DNA of 41,274 nt from Lingula anatina (Eukaryota > Brachiopoda > Lingulata > Lingulida > Lingulidae), in the NCBI RefSeq assembly GCF_001039355.2, contig NW_019776019.1:1-41274 (forward strand). Direction: 5' to 3'. A program made the position numbers and the translations under genes. Below the pieces are notes generated by a model. It made no database searches. It was not told the DNA's origin and saw only the letters and a list, made by a program, of their open reading frames with translations. Position 1 is the stretch's first letter. Each line of letters opens with the position of its first letter. Shown piece after piece: positions 31,032 to 41,274 of this stretch.

Positions 31032-33638
31032 ATAGACAGAGGTGTGCGCTGCTCTAACTCAACACCTACGCATGAAATCATCCCTACTGACTAATACAAA
31101 TATATATATACTAGTATGTCTTGCCAGGAACACTTTGCCGTTGATTACGCGAAATTCCACAGGGTACGAAACAAAAAAAATTTATAACAGACTGTTAGTG
31201 TACCCAGGCTGTGGTCAGAGAGTAACTGATATTATGGTTCATAAAAGAAGAATTTTTAGAGGTGATCTGGAAATATACATCCTATGTGTGCCTCAGTACT
31301 AGAACATATATCCAGACTCATTAACCTGGGATTTCACTGGCAGAGCTTCAGTGAGGTTCCTTAGAGCAGTCCAACAAGTTACTAGTAACCCAGTTAGAGG
31401 TCTTAAAGGGTCTGTAGAGAGAATATATATAATGGCCCATTCCACTGTGTTTCCTCCTCTCTGAAAAATCTTTTTCCCCTCAAGAAAACTTGTTTGTACT
31501 TTCATAAACCATGAAAAAAAAAAAAAAAAAAAAGAAAAATGAATGGTGCACCACTTTCTAACCCTGTAAAAGTTTTAATTATTAAATTCATTGGTAGGAG
31601 AATTTTCAGAAAGTCTTACAGACAGAAAAATGCCACAGAGAAGTAAAATACTATGTGGCAGTCCTTTTGAGAGAAATACTGGTGAAAATTAAGTGTTTAA
31701 ACTTCATTAGTCATTACCGTATTTTATCCATCCACCTGTTTCCCCACATACTCATCAATGATGCAGCGGTTCATTTATCACCTCGTTACTCCCATAATTA
31801 GCCACTTAATTGATCTGGACACAATTGTCCAGGCGGAGTTGGATGGACTGGTACCCTCTTGGTGGACAAAACAGGGGTTAGGTTTCCCTATCTCATATTG
31901 ACCTGAGGCATTAAAGATATCATTATGGCTTCATATATAATTCATTGGATACTAGTGCCACTTCATGAATCAGGAACAAGCGTGTAGAGCAAACAGTGTG
32001 TGTAGAACTTCATCAGTGCGATGTGCTTGGTTAGCGGGATAGTTTGTGATGTTTATGTCCAGAATAATGAAAAGCAAATACTCATCTCCACAAAACCTGG
32101 GCGTTTAGCATTAGACGCTTCTACAGGCAAAGGTCAGTGAAATATATTTTTTTTTGTGAAACGAGTGCTGATTTCTTTGATTTGTGTTTTATTGTACATG
32201 TAGGAACATTTAATATGTGTATTTCTGAGAATATTAGGAAGTTCCACAGCAGGACTATCTGCAGGTAATACTTGTGAATTGTTAAAATGTCAGAGGTAGA
32301 TGATTTGTTCAGGTGATGAGGCATTAAATCTAGTACATCCAGAGATGATTTTTATATTTTATTACATCAGTTTAACATTATGGCTGCACCATTTTTGTCT
32401 TGATTTTTTGTTTTGATTAATAAAACAAACATTTCACCTATCGATTAAAAAAATATCAGTTAAAAAATATTAATTTTCTCTAAAGCAGGAGGAAGCAAAA
32501 TATGGCCAGCTTTTGGCACAAATTTAATATATCTAACACAAGCAAAGTGTCTGTTTATATTGGTATATATAGATATGAAGCAGGTGAATGTAAAGAAGCC
32601 AAGATGAATTTGTTGATTACACACAGTGTTTAGGTCCTGTGGTGAGGGTCCAAACCACTCAGCAAGGCTTTTTAACTTAGAGGGATACTTTAAACTGGAT
32701 TGATACACTTTTAGAGATTGCCATCTCAACATCCTGGCTATTTTTATATAACAGGGTCTTCTTACAGAGATAGGTCAGTTCGTCATAGGCAGAAAAACAC
32801 ATCTAGCTTATTTCTCTGTATTGGACTTGGCATGGAATGAATAGCAACTGAAAATTGCGTGTAACTGGATAGATATATAAAACTGTCACCCTGTGACTGA
32901 ATATTTTAATGCCACTGTTAAAACTTTTTTTTTTGTTTTTTGAGGGGCACATGACTGCTACAGCAGTTTTGATGATGGACTTTGAAATATACACGTTGCC
33001 TTTATATACTAACATGTCTGAAATTGCATTGTGCAGTTGCTTTAGGCTTCAACATTTTGATAGTAAATGTGAGTAAACAAAACCTTCTAGACAGCTTTGA
33101 CGTATTCTATTATTTGACCTCTGACCTGACATATATAAGTAGAACTTTGCATGCACTGACACATTAGCAAGTGATGAGGAGTTAATAGGTGAGCTTGGTG
33201 TGTTGAACAGCAGACTGATGACAACAGTAACTGTTTGGGTTTGTATAAAAGAATGTTAGTAAGTCAGGTCTGTTTTCCATGTATGTTATACCTGTATGGT
33301 TTTTTAGTCAAATGGAATAAATTTGTATGCATTAATACCTTATTAGTGTTTATGCTGTGCAGGTTCATTTTATATGAATGAGATTCCGTTAATGTCTGAG
33401 CTATTTGTTTAACCATTAATATTAATCTTGATTTGTTTGTTCATCCATTTAGATTTTGACACAAAGACCAGAAATATGAAAGAAAAAAACTACATGATTG
33501 TAGTGAATTGATTATTATTTCAATTTTTAGAGTAGGTTTTAAACAATGTTTTGGATTATAAGGACAGACCTAGAAAAACTGCTATACAATAAGAGTAATA
33601 ATAGTAATAATAACTTCTTATTCTATGATATCTTACAG
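31032..33638. other. Intergenic / 5' region of the type II membrane protein gene
   Basis: No supported coding exon. The sequence is AT-rich, with a T/A run near 31513. A somewhat more complex segment at about 31720-31890 could be regulatory or an upstream exon, but I cannot show either. The upstream 5' exon of the gene starting at 33639 must lie here or beyond. Confidence 0.45.
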
Positions 33639-34027
33639 ATTGAACCAGAACTTGCTCAAACATGATGGAATACAGCAACCCGAGTTTTACAGACGGAGAC
33701 CAGGGAGAGGAAGAAATGTACAAACCCATTCAAAATGGCGGTGCTAGAAAATACCCCTATCCGTACATGCGGGATCACGATAACAGTGTCCACCGAGAAG
33801 CGGACGGGGTGGCGATATCTGACCTTCCGGGTGACCTTGGGGCCAGTGACCTTCAGCTCGCGGATACATGGAGTATTAAAACAGACTCTTCCTCCTCCGA
33901 GTTATCGAAGGAAGAAAAAATATGTCACGCTATTGTTGGTGTTATAATTGCTGCTGGAGTTTTGGCAGGGGTTGTTTGTGTTGTTATGTATTTTGCTGTT
34001 TGGAGAGACACCTCACAAGGAACAAAG
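33639..34027 (+). CDS. Exon with start codon and transmembrane segment
   Basis: The acceptor TATCTTACAG ends at 33638, leaving 23 nt of 5' UTR before ATG ATG GAA (33662), so at least one non-coding exon lies upstream. The donor GTGAGA follows ACA AAG (phase 0). Confidence 0.75.
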
Positions 34028-34180
34028 GTGAGAAAAGGAAATATTAAATACTGTAGTGATTTTTTCCCTTTTTTAAAATTAATTTTATTTGTTTAAGATC
34101 ACATTATAAAATTTTTGATTCAATGAATTAAATTTATTTGATAAATTTTCAATTGCATTGATGCTTGATTAATGATTATT

Positions 34181-34212
<32 letters not shown>

Positions 34213-35926
34213 ATATTGTTGTTGTTTATTGTGTGAGAGGAGATCCTGTAATTTGTTGAAGGGACATCCATTATCATGTCACCTCCCCATCATGCTTTTT
34301 TTCTTTTTTTTAACACTTCCTCTGTACATATATCCCATCAAAGAGGAAAAAAACAATAGCATCACAATCTGGATAATACAATTAATATATATTTTTTCTT
34401 AAATAATGCTGCACAATTTTATTCCATTGTAAATTGTGGGTTGCGTTGGCTGAACTAGCATGTGACTGTTGCAGCCATCAGCTGGTATATTGTTTAAGTT
34501 GTAGTAAGTTTAAGTTATGCTGACATCTTAATCTAGGTATTTTGCTCATTGTTAATTTGAATTTTTTTCCTTGCTCTATCTTATGATCATGGTCTGTGCC
34601 CTGAATATCCCGCGGCGTAATAACTGGCAGCGCGAGCCAGTTACTTAAAGTAACTTATAGTAACTGGCTCGCGCTGCCAGTAATTACGCTGCGGGATATT
34701 CAGGGCACAGACCGTGATCATAAGACATACCGCGAATAGAAAATAGAATTTAGAAAATAGACATTGCATGTGAATGAAGTCTTACTCTGGAAATTATTTG
34801 TGATGGGGTTGCCTGTTAACTTATAGGTTTTGTTCAATATGTTTTGGTTTGAATTCTTTTTAGTGGAGCATGGATTACTGAAATAGTGTTATTGTTTCTC
34901 ATAGCAGATCCATTTTTAAGCACGACAAAGAATATCAATATGCGCAAAAAAATATATCAAAGAAAAATTGTGCTTGATTCCAGTAGGCATAGAAATGAAC
35001 CACCATTTGCTACACAAAATGAATGGCCTGGATATTTTGATGTCAGTTATCTTTTCATCTCCGTCATGTGTATCTCTAACTCTTCATTCTCTGGATCATA
35101 CGGTCATTAAACACAAATCTTTGTCGCAAACACAATTACTGCCACTAAATTCTGTGAACGTCTCACGTAAAGTGACTTCATTGTTCACGGATTAAATAAA
35201 ACAACGGCTTAATGTAACTTGGCGCTCAGTTTCCTGTTATTCTAATGGGATTAGATTACTGCCTCTTGGTTGCTGCAATGAAGCCTTTGATAGAGTATGT
35301 GCATCCTTTTTTAATGTCGTATTGATCGATTTATTCTTATGGGATTACAAACCGCGTTAGTTTGTTTCAAAGATATGCAGTTAAAGTGTTGGTAGTATAT
35401 TCCTGGTTGCTCTTTTTATGAAAGTTAGTGTGTTGTTTTTATTATTATTTTATTTTATTTATATATTAATTTTTTTAGGCATTGTTTCCTGAAATTCCTT
35501 TTTACCTCATTGTAAGAAAAAAGACTATTAGGCTAGACAATAGTGATATGTGGGTAAACATTTAATGGCGACTCTTTGTAAATGTGGTCAATATACACAA
35601 ATAACACAATTTATTTATTTTTAAATATGTTTAACAGATTTATTAGCTAAATTTTAAGGATTGGTTCTTTTTTTAGAGGTAGTTGTCAAATCCTCAGAGC
35701 AAGCAAAGAAGGGAATGAAATAAGCTTTGATTTTAGTTAGGGGGGCAATGGATTTTTTTTTTTGGGCAGGGTGTTAGAGAAGTACATATGCCAGTATGCT
35801 ACTTTTAGCACTGTCTCTCTCTTTCCATCCCTACCCCTTTTACCACCAACTGCTTCATCTTCACATCAACAATTAACCTGTCAGATGTCTGGAAATTTTA
35901 GAGGGATTTTTGGCATTTTCAGTCCT

Positions 35927-35987
<61 letters not shown>

Positions 35988-38900
35988 TTCTCTGTCTCTA
36001 TCTCTCTCCCTGCCATCTTTCCTCTATCTCTTTATCTTTCTCTCTCTTTCCATCTGTTTCTCCCCCCTCTCTCCATTTCTCTCTTTTCCCCTCCCTTCTT
36101 CTCTCCTCCTTTTCTCTCCCCCTCCAACCCCCCTTCTCTCTCTCTCCCAACCCCATTCTACCCTCCTGCCTCTTCTACACAATCACACGTATTGCAATCG
36201 ACATGTGAATTAAACCCAATCAATACTGGAGATCTCAAAGAGCACCTTGCCTGACTCCTACAGGCTCACAGGGGCAGGCTAAGGTGATTAGAAATCTTGG
36301 CTACTTGACAGGTGCACTTTTCCCTTTTTCTTAGACATCGACTGTTGGCAGAGGGAGATGTTTACTGTAAGGAGATCAATAATGGGGCTATTATATGTCC
36401 TTTATGATAGGACATTGATTCTTGTTTGGAAGAGCTTTATTAGGCAGTATATATGTGATTTACATTCATAGGCGCTCCTATCTACTGTCTTGTGCTCAAC
36501 ATTGATGAGTACTCGTAGAATTATTTTATTGGCGATGAGTACTTTCAGTCTTTGTAGTTTGAATGAAGATATATAAATGTATTTTGGATGTCTTCTGAGG
36601 TCTGCATTAGGAGGATGGACTATTTGCAATTGTCAAATAAAGTGAAGAAGCACCAAAGTGGAATGAATGTGTGATCATATGGCTTTTGAGCGTTACTTAG
36701 TCAAAATTGATTCCGTATTTATCATGTAAATTGGAAGTTAGACCTAGAAATTTCTCAGTGTAACAGCAATGCTAACAGGTCCCAAGGTTTTTCAGGAGTT
36801 TTAGGCTTTGTTCACATGGAAAGTCTATTTTCTAAATATCTATTTTCTATTCGCGGTATATCTTGTGATCACGGTCTGTGCCCTGAATGTCCCGCGGCGT
36901 AATTACTGGCAGCACGAGCCAGTTACTATAAGTTAGAAAATAGATTTTTAGAAGATAGACTTTCCATGTGAACGAAGCCTAACTCCCTAAACAACCAGAG
37001 GCAGTTTTTTTTTCTTTGGGGGTGGGGATAGGAGGGATTACACCCACTGTGTTTGATCTCTCTACCTCAGCATTGTCATAACATTAAGTCTGTGATCAAA
37101 AACTTTATTGTAAATATTGTTGACAGATTATAGAGATAAGTAACACTGGTAATGCTGACGTCATAGCTCATTGTCACAGTGCATGAGTTGGATGCATTAA
37201 AAAGCAGCTTCAGCGCGATCAATATCATAAGTAGCGCACATTGAAACATGAAGGATTGTTGTGTACGTAATAACTTCATTTCTGGAAGTGAGGAAGGCGT
37301 GAAAAGTATCATTTGTCACGTTCTGAATGAAAGCTATATCAACATCAAACACAGGACAATTTTTCAAACAATCCCAGATGATAGATGAAAATAGTGTGTT
37401 GATAATTTCAAGATGTACATGGCAGTTGTGTTTGCATAAAACTGTGAGAGATTTGTGTTAGGTGTTGGCTGGATTAAGATCTGCTGTGGATATGATAACT
37501 GTGTGGTGATAGGATAACTGTTGTTGGCATTTCTGGTTCATCAAATAAACGCCAAATATTTATTTTCAGGTTTATTTCCNTGAATTTTTTATTACTCAGA
37601 GTCATGCCATCAAAAGGAACAAATAAAACTGATATTGACATGTATTTTTCAATTTAACTGCTTGATTTATCAAATTGAATATAATTTTGTTTTTTATTTA
37701 TTTTAGGAAAAATATTTTTTTGGAAGTAAGTATAGTTTTGATGTTTCTTTCACAGAAGTTGATAATAAATTTGGTAGTTGGGACACTTGTATTAATGGCA
37801 GATACAAATCAGATACTCCCAACACCAAGTGTTGTCATCTCATTCTCAGACAAAAAAGTTTAAAGAATTTTATGATCTTATGTACAGAATTTAATTTTAT
37901 TTAAGATGTTTCCCCTTCATTTTATTGATAATGGTCATTTAAACCCTGTGATGGGAGTTGTAGCATTGAGTTCAATACTGGCATCATGCATAAAAGTACT
38001 AGTACACTGGTAAATTAAAGTAGACAATAAAGAGAGCAATTTTTGCAAATGGTTCTATTGGTATTCTAAAATAAAGACTGGGAACTTAGAATTTCAACAT
38101 TTGAGCTTATTTGATGACAGTAATTATTGATTGAATGCATTTCAGATCAAACTGTGATTTGCAACGAAAATTACACGGCGCCAGACCAGTCAAATGGTAA
38201 GTCGGGAATAAACCCCCAGGAAATGATGGGACTAGGGCATGGCCTTGTCATTATGCTCATTTGTTTTCTCCATGAAAAAATGTCAATATAATTGGTAGTA
38301 GAAGGAAATGGAGGTTGCCTGAGGTCTTTGCTGTAGAAAATAAGTTGAGGCTTAAGCCTGGGGTTAGATGAGGCATTATGTGTAATCCTTTGATTTTTGA
38401 GGACTCAAAGATATTTTATTGATGTAGGGTTGACATACAGTAGATGACTATTACACTGACTGATATACTGCATGAACTCTGCATTTTAAACAACTTTTTG
38501 TTATAATATGCTATGCTATGCTAATTTTACTATCATGTTATGTCATTTTATGTTACTTTGTGTTATGATTTAGTACTATGTATGTTATCCTATGCAATGC
38601 TGACTGTGGTAGTTCAGCAATTTTTGGGGCTTAGCCAAAACACTACTTATTCATCACTTTCTTCTCCAAATGGTTTCAACTTGACTAAAACAAGTGAAAT
38701 GAACCCAGTTTTTAAAGCAAATTTAATAAGTTTTAGAGCTCATTCAGAACAGCGGACTAACAGATCCGCAGATAAAAATATGGCTGACTCACTTGAGTGC
38801 TTGTTGAGAAATCCCCGTAGGGAATAAATTCAGTGTCTAATCGAGAATTAAGAGACAAGCTTTTTAGTGGGTCACCATATTTGATCTGCCAATCTGTTAG

Positions 38901-40047
38901 TCTGCTCTTCTGAATACACTCTTAGCATTTTGCCGAATTAGTGAGTGTTAGCACTACAACAGCTACGTCATGTCTCATCACATCCCGTCACGTAACGTCA
39001 TGTCACGTCCCGTCATGTGCCATTCCAGTACATAGTATCATATGTTTCAGGGACCACATCCTGGCTATTCCAGTGTCCGTCCAATCAGTGCCAGACACCA
39101 GAGGGCGGTGCTATCTACGGCTCCTGCTGCGTGAAAGGTCACTGTAGATGCTACGGGGAAGGGTACAATTCCTACACATGTTTACGTAAGCAGCTGCTGT
39201 CAAATAGCTTCTAAAAGTTGATTTGATATCTCTAATCGCAGTTTCATTTTAATCTGGTTATAGCCAGTTTAAAAAATCAGATTCTCCAAGAAGCAGTTTT
39301 TGTGATTACGCTCAAGATGCTTTCAGCCAATTCAAGAGTTGAGGTCAATCCCCAAGTCTTATTGAAGCATGACTGAGACATTTGTCCAAATCTTAGCAGT
39401 TTTGTTAATTTTTAGATCTTTTAAATACAGGTAGAAAAGCAATCAGACTACTCAAACCTCTGCTAGACTTTACATGGATATATTGAGGTAGTTGAGAGAA
39501 TATTTACTGCATATAACGACTCAAAGATTTATAAATAAATGATGATCATTATCATTATAATCATTACTATTATGATTATTATTCATAAAAGCGAGTGCAG
39601 TAATGAAAGTGAATTAATGAACTATTTCAGCTGAGATCCCAGGCTGTCATGTCTTGCCTCACCAGTCTAGAGTAGCAGCGCCCCCTACAACAACCTTCAA
39701 AACCAGCCAGTCTGTATACAGCTGTCTGAACCTCCAGCCGAGCAGTCCACGTGAGGTGCACATCCTCGCGGCGTACACAAGCAATAGTCTACTGCACCAG
39801 ATGCAGAACAGTGTTGAAATGAGGGGAATTACGGTGAACATCACCAGAGAGGGGAATTCTAGCAAGCAGGTGGTGCTGGCGCTGAGCTCATTTGAGGCTG
39901 TGCAATGGACTGTTGATGTTCCTGCAGGAGTCAATGTGTCTGAAATTTTATTGGTAAGATATTTAAAGTGGAGGCATTCATAGGCCAGGACTCAATTTAA
40001 CACACACACACATACACACACACTCAAAAAATGAATAAATAAATGAA

Positions 40048-40090
<43 letters not shown>

Positions 40091-40695
40091 GTTAGTTGAT
40101 TAGGATTTTCATGAGGGTGCTGTAACTTTGTTCCGGATAGGGTAAAATATGCACATGTGACCATGTTACATTGGTAATTAAGTTCTTAGCCAGGCAACAT
40201 GGCCTAAGTTTTTTTTTTGTGAAACAGGGGCCAGGTCTCTTGATAAATTTTGAGGGTCAGCTTACCTGCCACTTTTGTATGGACTAGAGGCAGTCACCCT
40301 CGCTGCAGTATCTTCAAGCTAACAGGGAATTTATAGTTAAAGGTCCATATGTTTTATTGTAATGTTTTAGAAATTTATAAATTTTATTGGTTCACTTTTT
40401 ATATACCTTTTCTTTTTGAAAATCGATCAAAGATGTTGAAAGTGAATTTATTTTCCAGTTCTCTCCTAACATATACTCAACTGTGGTACCAGCTCGTCAT
40501 GGCTCAGCAGACAGCCCCAAGCTCCCTCTAGTGGCTATATTTCGCCAGCCATATGGATATGGTATAGACAGTGAGGGATACGGGTCCACGCCAGCATTGT
40601 TAGAGTCTGTAGAGGAAGAGACGCAGACAAAGATCACGTCCTTCACAGGGAGCTCAGTGGTGGATAGATTTGAGCTGACAGTGGGGCTCATGTGA
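33662..40695 (+). CDS. Type II single-pass membrane protein with Cys-rich ectodomain, six coding exons (376 aa)
   Basis: Exons: 33662-34027, 37707-37725, 38146-38196, 39051-39185, 39631-39953, 40459-40695. All junctions are AG/GT and phases agree (0,1,1,1,0), totalling 1131 nt. Residues 1-88 are polar and cytosolic-like (KYPYPYMRDHD, DSSSSELSKEEK). One hydrophobic span at about 89-114 (AIVGVIIAAGVLAGVVCVVM) follows without a signal peptide, so type II topology is likely. The ectodomain has N-glycosylation sites (NQT, NYT, NIT, NSS, NVS). Next is a Cys cluster FQCPSNQCQ ... GSCCVKGHCRCYGEGYNSYTC, then a beta-rich region with VNITREGNSSKQVVLALSSF and VAIFRQPYGYGIDSEGYG. I do not recognise the family; a secreted-side binding or adhesion role is conceivable but unproven. 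Confidence 0.75.
34187..34215. repeat. (TTG)n microsatellite
   Basis: TTG trinucleotide run in the long first coding intron of the membrane protein gene. Confidence 0.8.
34580..34785. mobile_element. Hairpin-bearing MITE, family C copy 1
   Basis: Arms 34580-34645 and 34659-34724 are inverted copies over 66 bp with three mismatches, around a 13-nt loop. To the right follow CGCGAATAGAAAATAG and a TGCATGTGAATGAAG end, homologous to the right end of copy 2 (36803-36979). The left terminal repeat is degenerate. GC-rich arms stand out in an AT-rich intron. Confidence 0.75.
35933..36160. repeat. (CT)n microsatellite and pyrimidine-rich tract
   Basis: A pure CT run (35933-35985) passes into an imperfect CT/CCTT tract to about 36160. 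Leucine/serine-rich reading frames here are low-complexity artefacts. The strong strand asymmetry could favour triplex DNA. Confidence 0.85.
36803..36979. mobile_element. MITE, family C copy 2
   Basis: ~46-bp inverted ends, AGGCTTTGTTCACATGGAAA and its complement, frame one arm of the hairpin seen in copy 1 (GTGATCACGGTCTGTGCCCT ... GAGCCAGTTACTATAAG). The second arm is missing. Confidence 0.75.
37707..37725 (+). CDS. 19-nt microexon
   Basis: Between TTATTTTAG and a consensus donor GTAAGT lies GAAAAATATTTTTTTGGAA. It takes the frame from phase 0 to phase 1, exactly what the next exon needs. The junction yields EKYFFG and an N-glycosylation site NQT. No other segment I found in the 4-kb intron supplies the phase change. 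Confidence 0.55.
38146..38196 (+). CDS. 51-nt exon of the membrane protein gene
   Basis: ATTTCAG precedes ATCAAACTG and GTAAGT follows TCAAATG. It encodes QTVICNENYTAPDQSN in phase 1-1; one Cys and one glycosylation site. Confidence 0.65.
38606..38958. mobile_element. MITE family A copy with a family B MITE nested in it
   Basis: Outer ends GTAGTTCAGCAATTTTTGGGGCTTAGCC and ...GAATTAGTGAGTGTTAGCACTAC match the 9561-9722 element. The inner inverted arms (38740-38785 and 38872-38917) match the element at 30862-31031. B inserted into A. All within an intron. Confidence 0.6.
39051..39185 (+). CDS. Cys-rich ectodomain exon
   Basis: TGTTTCAG precedes GGACCACATC and GTAAGC follows TGTTTAC (phase 1-1). 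It encodes eight residues' worth of cysteine positions in ~44 aa (FQC, NQC, GSCC, GHCRC, YTC), a compact disulfide module encoded by a symmetrical exon. Confidence 0.75.
40030..40090. repeat. (AAAT)n microsatellite
   Basis: Tetranucleotide AAAT repeats preceded by a short CA run (40002-40022), in the last intron of the membrane protein gene. Confidence 0.9.
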
Positions 40696-40953
40696 GATGG
40701 CCTCTGTTAGATGACTTATGTTAGATGACTTTTGTTAGATGACTTGTGTAAGTCTGGCAAATGAAATAGTATGACAGTGGCATTTTCTTAATTTTTTAAT
40801 GAACCCCTACTTATGATATAAGGTGGTAGGTTAGTTTGCAGTCTGTCACAAATACTGGAGTTAAAACTAATACACAATAAGTCGATCTTATTTTTGACCA
40901 TGTTAAGGTTGCATAAATCAAGAGCTTGAAAACGAGATATTAATTCCATATGT

Positions 40954-40988
<35 letters not shown>

Positions 40989-41274
40989 TTTCGTAGTTAA
41001 GTGATAACTTCTATCAGGTGCTTCAAAAAGACCAGTTTCATGTATTTATTTACTTATTTATTTTCCAGTACCATTACATATCTCTACTATTTTCTTTTAT
41101 CATTTATTTTATCATTAGATTATTCTGTGTTATCATATCAAATGAACTGTTTTAGCAGAAAGAAAAGCAGTAGTTAGTTCACTGACCTCAGTTTACATAT
41201 TATCTGTTTATGATATTCTATTGTATGACTTGAGATTATAGTAAAGTTTAAGGTTATAGTTTATGGCTTAAGTG
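40696..41274 (+). other. 3' flank of the membrane protein gene
   Basis: Starts with three near-identical TTAGATGACTT(A/T/G)TGT units (40708-40749), probably 3' UTR. It holds two (TTTA)n tracts (about 40954-40992 and 41044-41062). No convincing polyadenylation signal close to the stop, and no further gene. Confidence 0.5.

Noticed and set aside
35762-36254. Two overlapping Ser/Leu-rich reading frames of 114-148 codons
   Set aside because: Produced entirely by the (CT)n tract and its degenerate flank; no coding signature.
37707-37908. Longer open stretch continuing from the microexon (FGSWDTCINGRY ... KCC)
   Set aside because: It would end in a stop and cannot join the later exons in phase, whereas the 19-nt form with the GTAAGT donor fits exactly.

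Overview
This is a eukaryotic, AT-rich, intron-containing window. GT-AG introns split its genes, several families of 'cut-and-paste' DNA transposons and a Penelope-like retroelement are present, and microsatellites are abundant. The repeat mix (PHD/OTU Mutator-like element, THAP transposon, PIF/Harbinger, hAT MITE, GIY-YIG Penelope fragment) and the cellular genes suggest an invertebrate animal, most likely a marine lophotrochozoan such as a mollusc. That taxonomic guess is inference, and nothing here fixes the species. Five single N characters (8271, 26079, 27435, 28628, 37580) mark assembly joins or uncertain bases.

Layout. (1) 145-2556, minus: an intron-free 803-codon ORF for a multi-pass membrane protein of unknown function, preceded in the same frame by a signal-peptide-like stretch and one TGA. 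(2) 4304-4895: two adjacent MITE-like inverted-repeat elements. (3) 5554-12159, minus: a five-coding-exon ECSIT orthologue (532 codons; Toll-pathway adaptor and mitochondrial complex I assembly factor), with a probable non-coding first exon near 13178-13260. Its introns carry a broken Penelope-like element, a small MITE, a PIF/Harbinger derivative with a CTG target duplication, and a hAT MITE with an 8-bp target duplication 8 bp from the first splice donor. (4) 13468-25685, plus: a complete 12.2-kb Mutator-like element with ~350-bp terminal inverted repeats and a perfect 9-bp target duplication (13459-13467 and 25686-25694). It encodes a PHD finger split by a 5.2-kb intron, an OTU cysteine-protease-like domain, a run of SUMO-interacting-like repeats and a MULE DDE transposase. 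A TAA directly follows the OTU catalytic Cys-Leu. (5) 26080-28200: the 3' end of a second, nearly identical copy, starting at an assembly N. (6) 28296-30647: an unidentified broken ORF (plus) and a decayed THAP-type transposon (minus). (7) 30862-31031: a MITE. (8) 33639-40695, plus: a six-coding-exon gene for a 376-residue type II single-pass membrane protein with a cysteine-rich ectodomain. Its structure includes a 19-nt microexon, and its introns hold a large perfect-looking hairpin, related MITEs and nested MITEs.

The most unusual object is the Mutator-like element. Exact phase agreement across its intron reconstitutes a C4HC3 PHD finger, and the protein joins a chromatin-reader-type finger, a deubiquitinase fold, SIM-like repeats and a transposase. 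It landed about 200-280 bp upstream of the probable ECSIT first exon.
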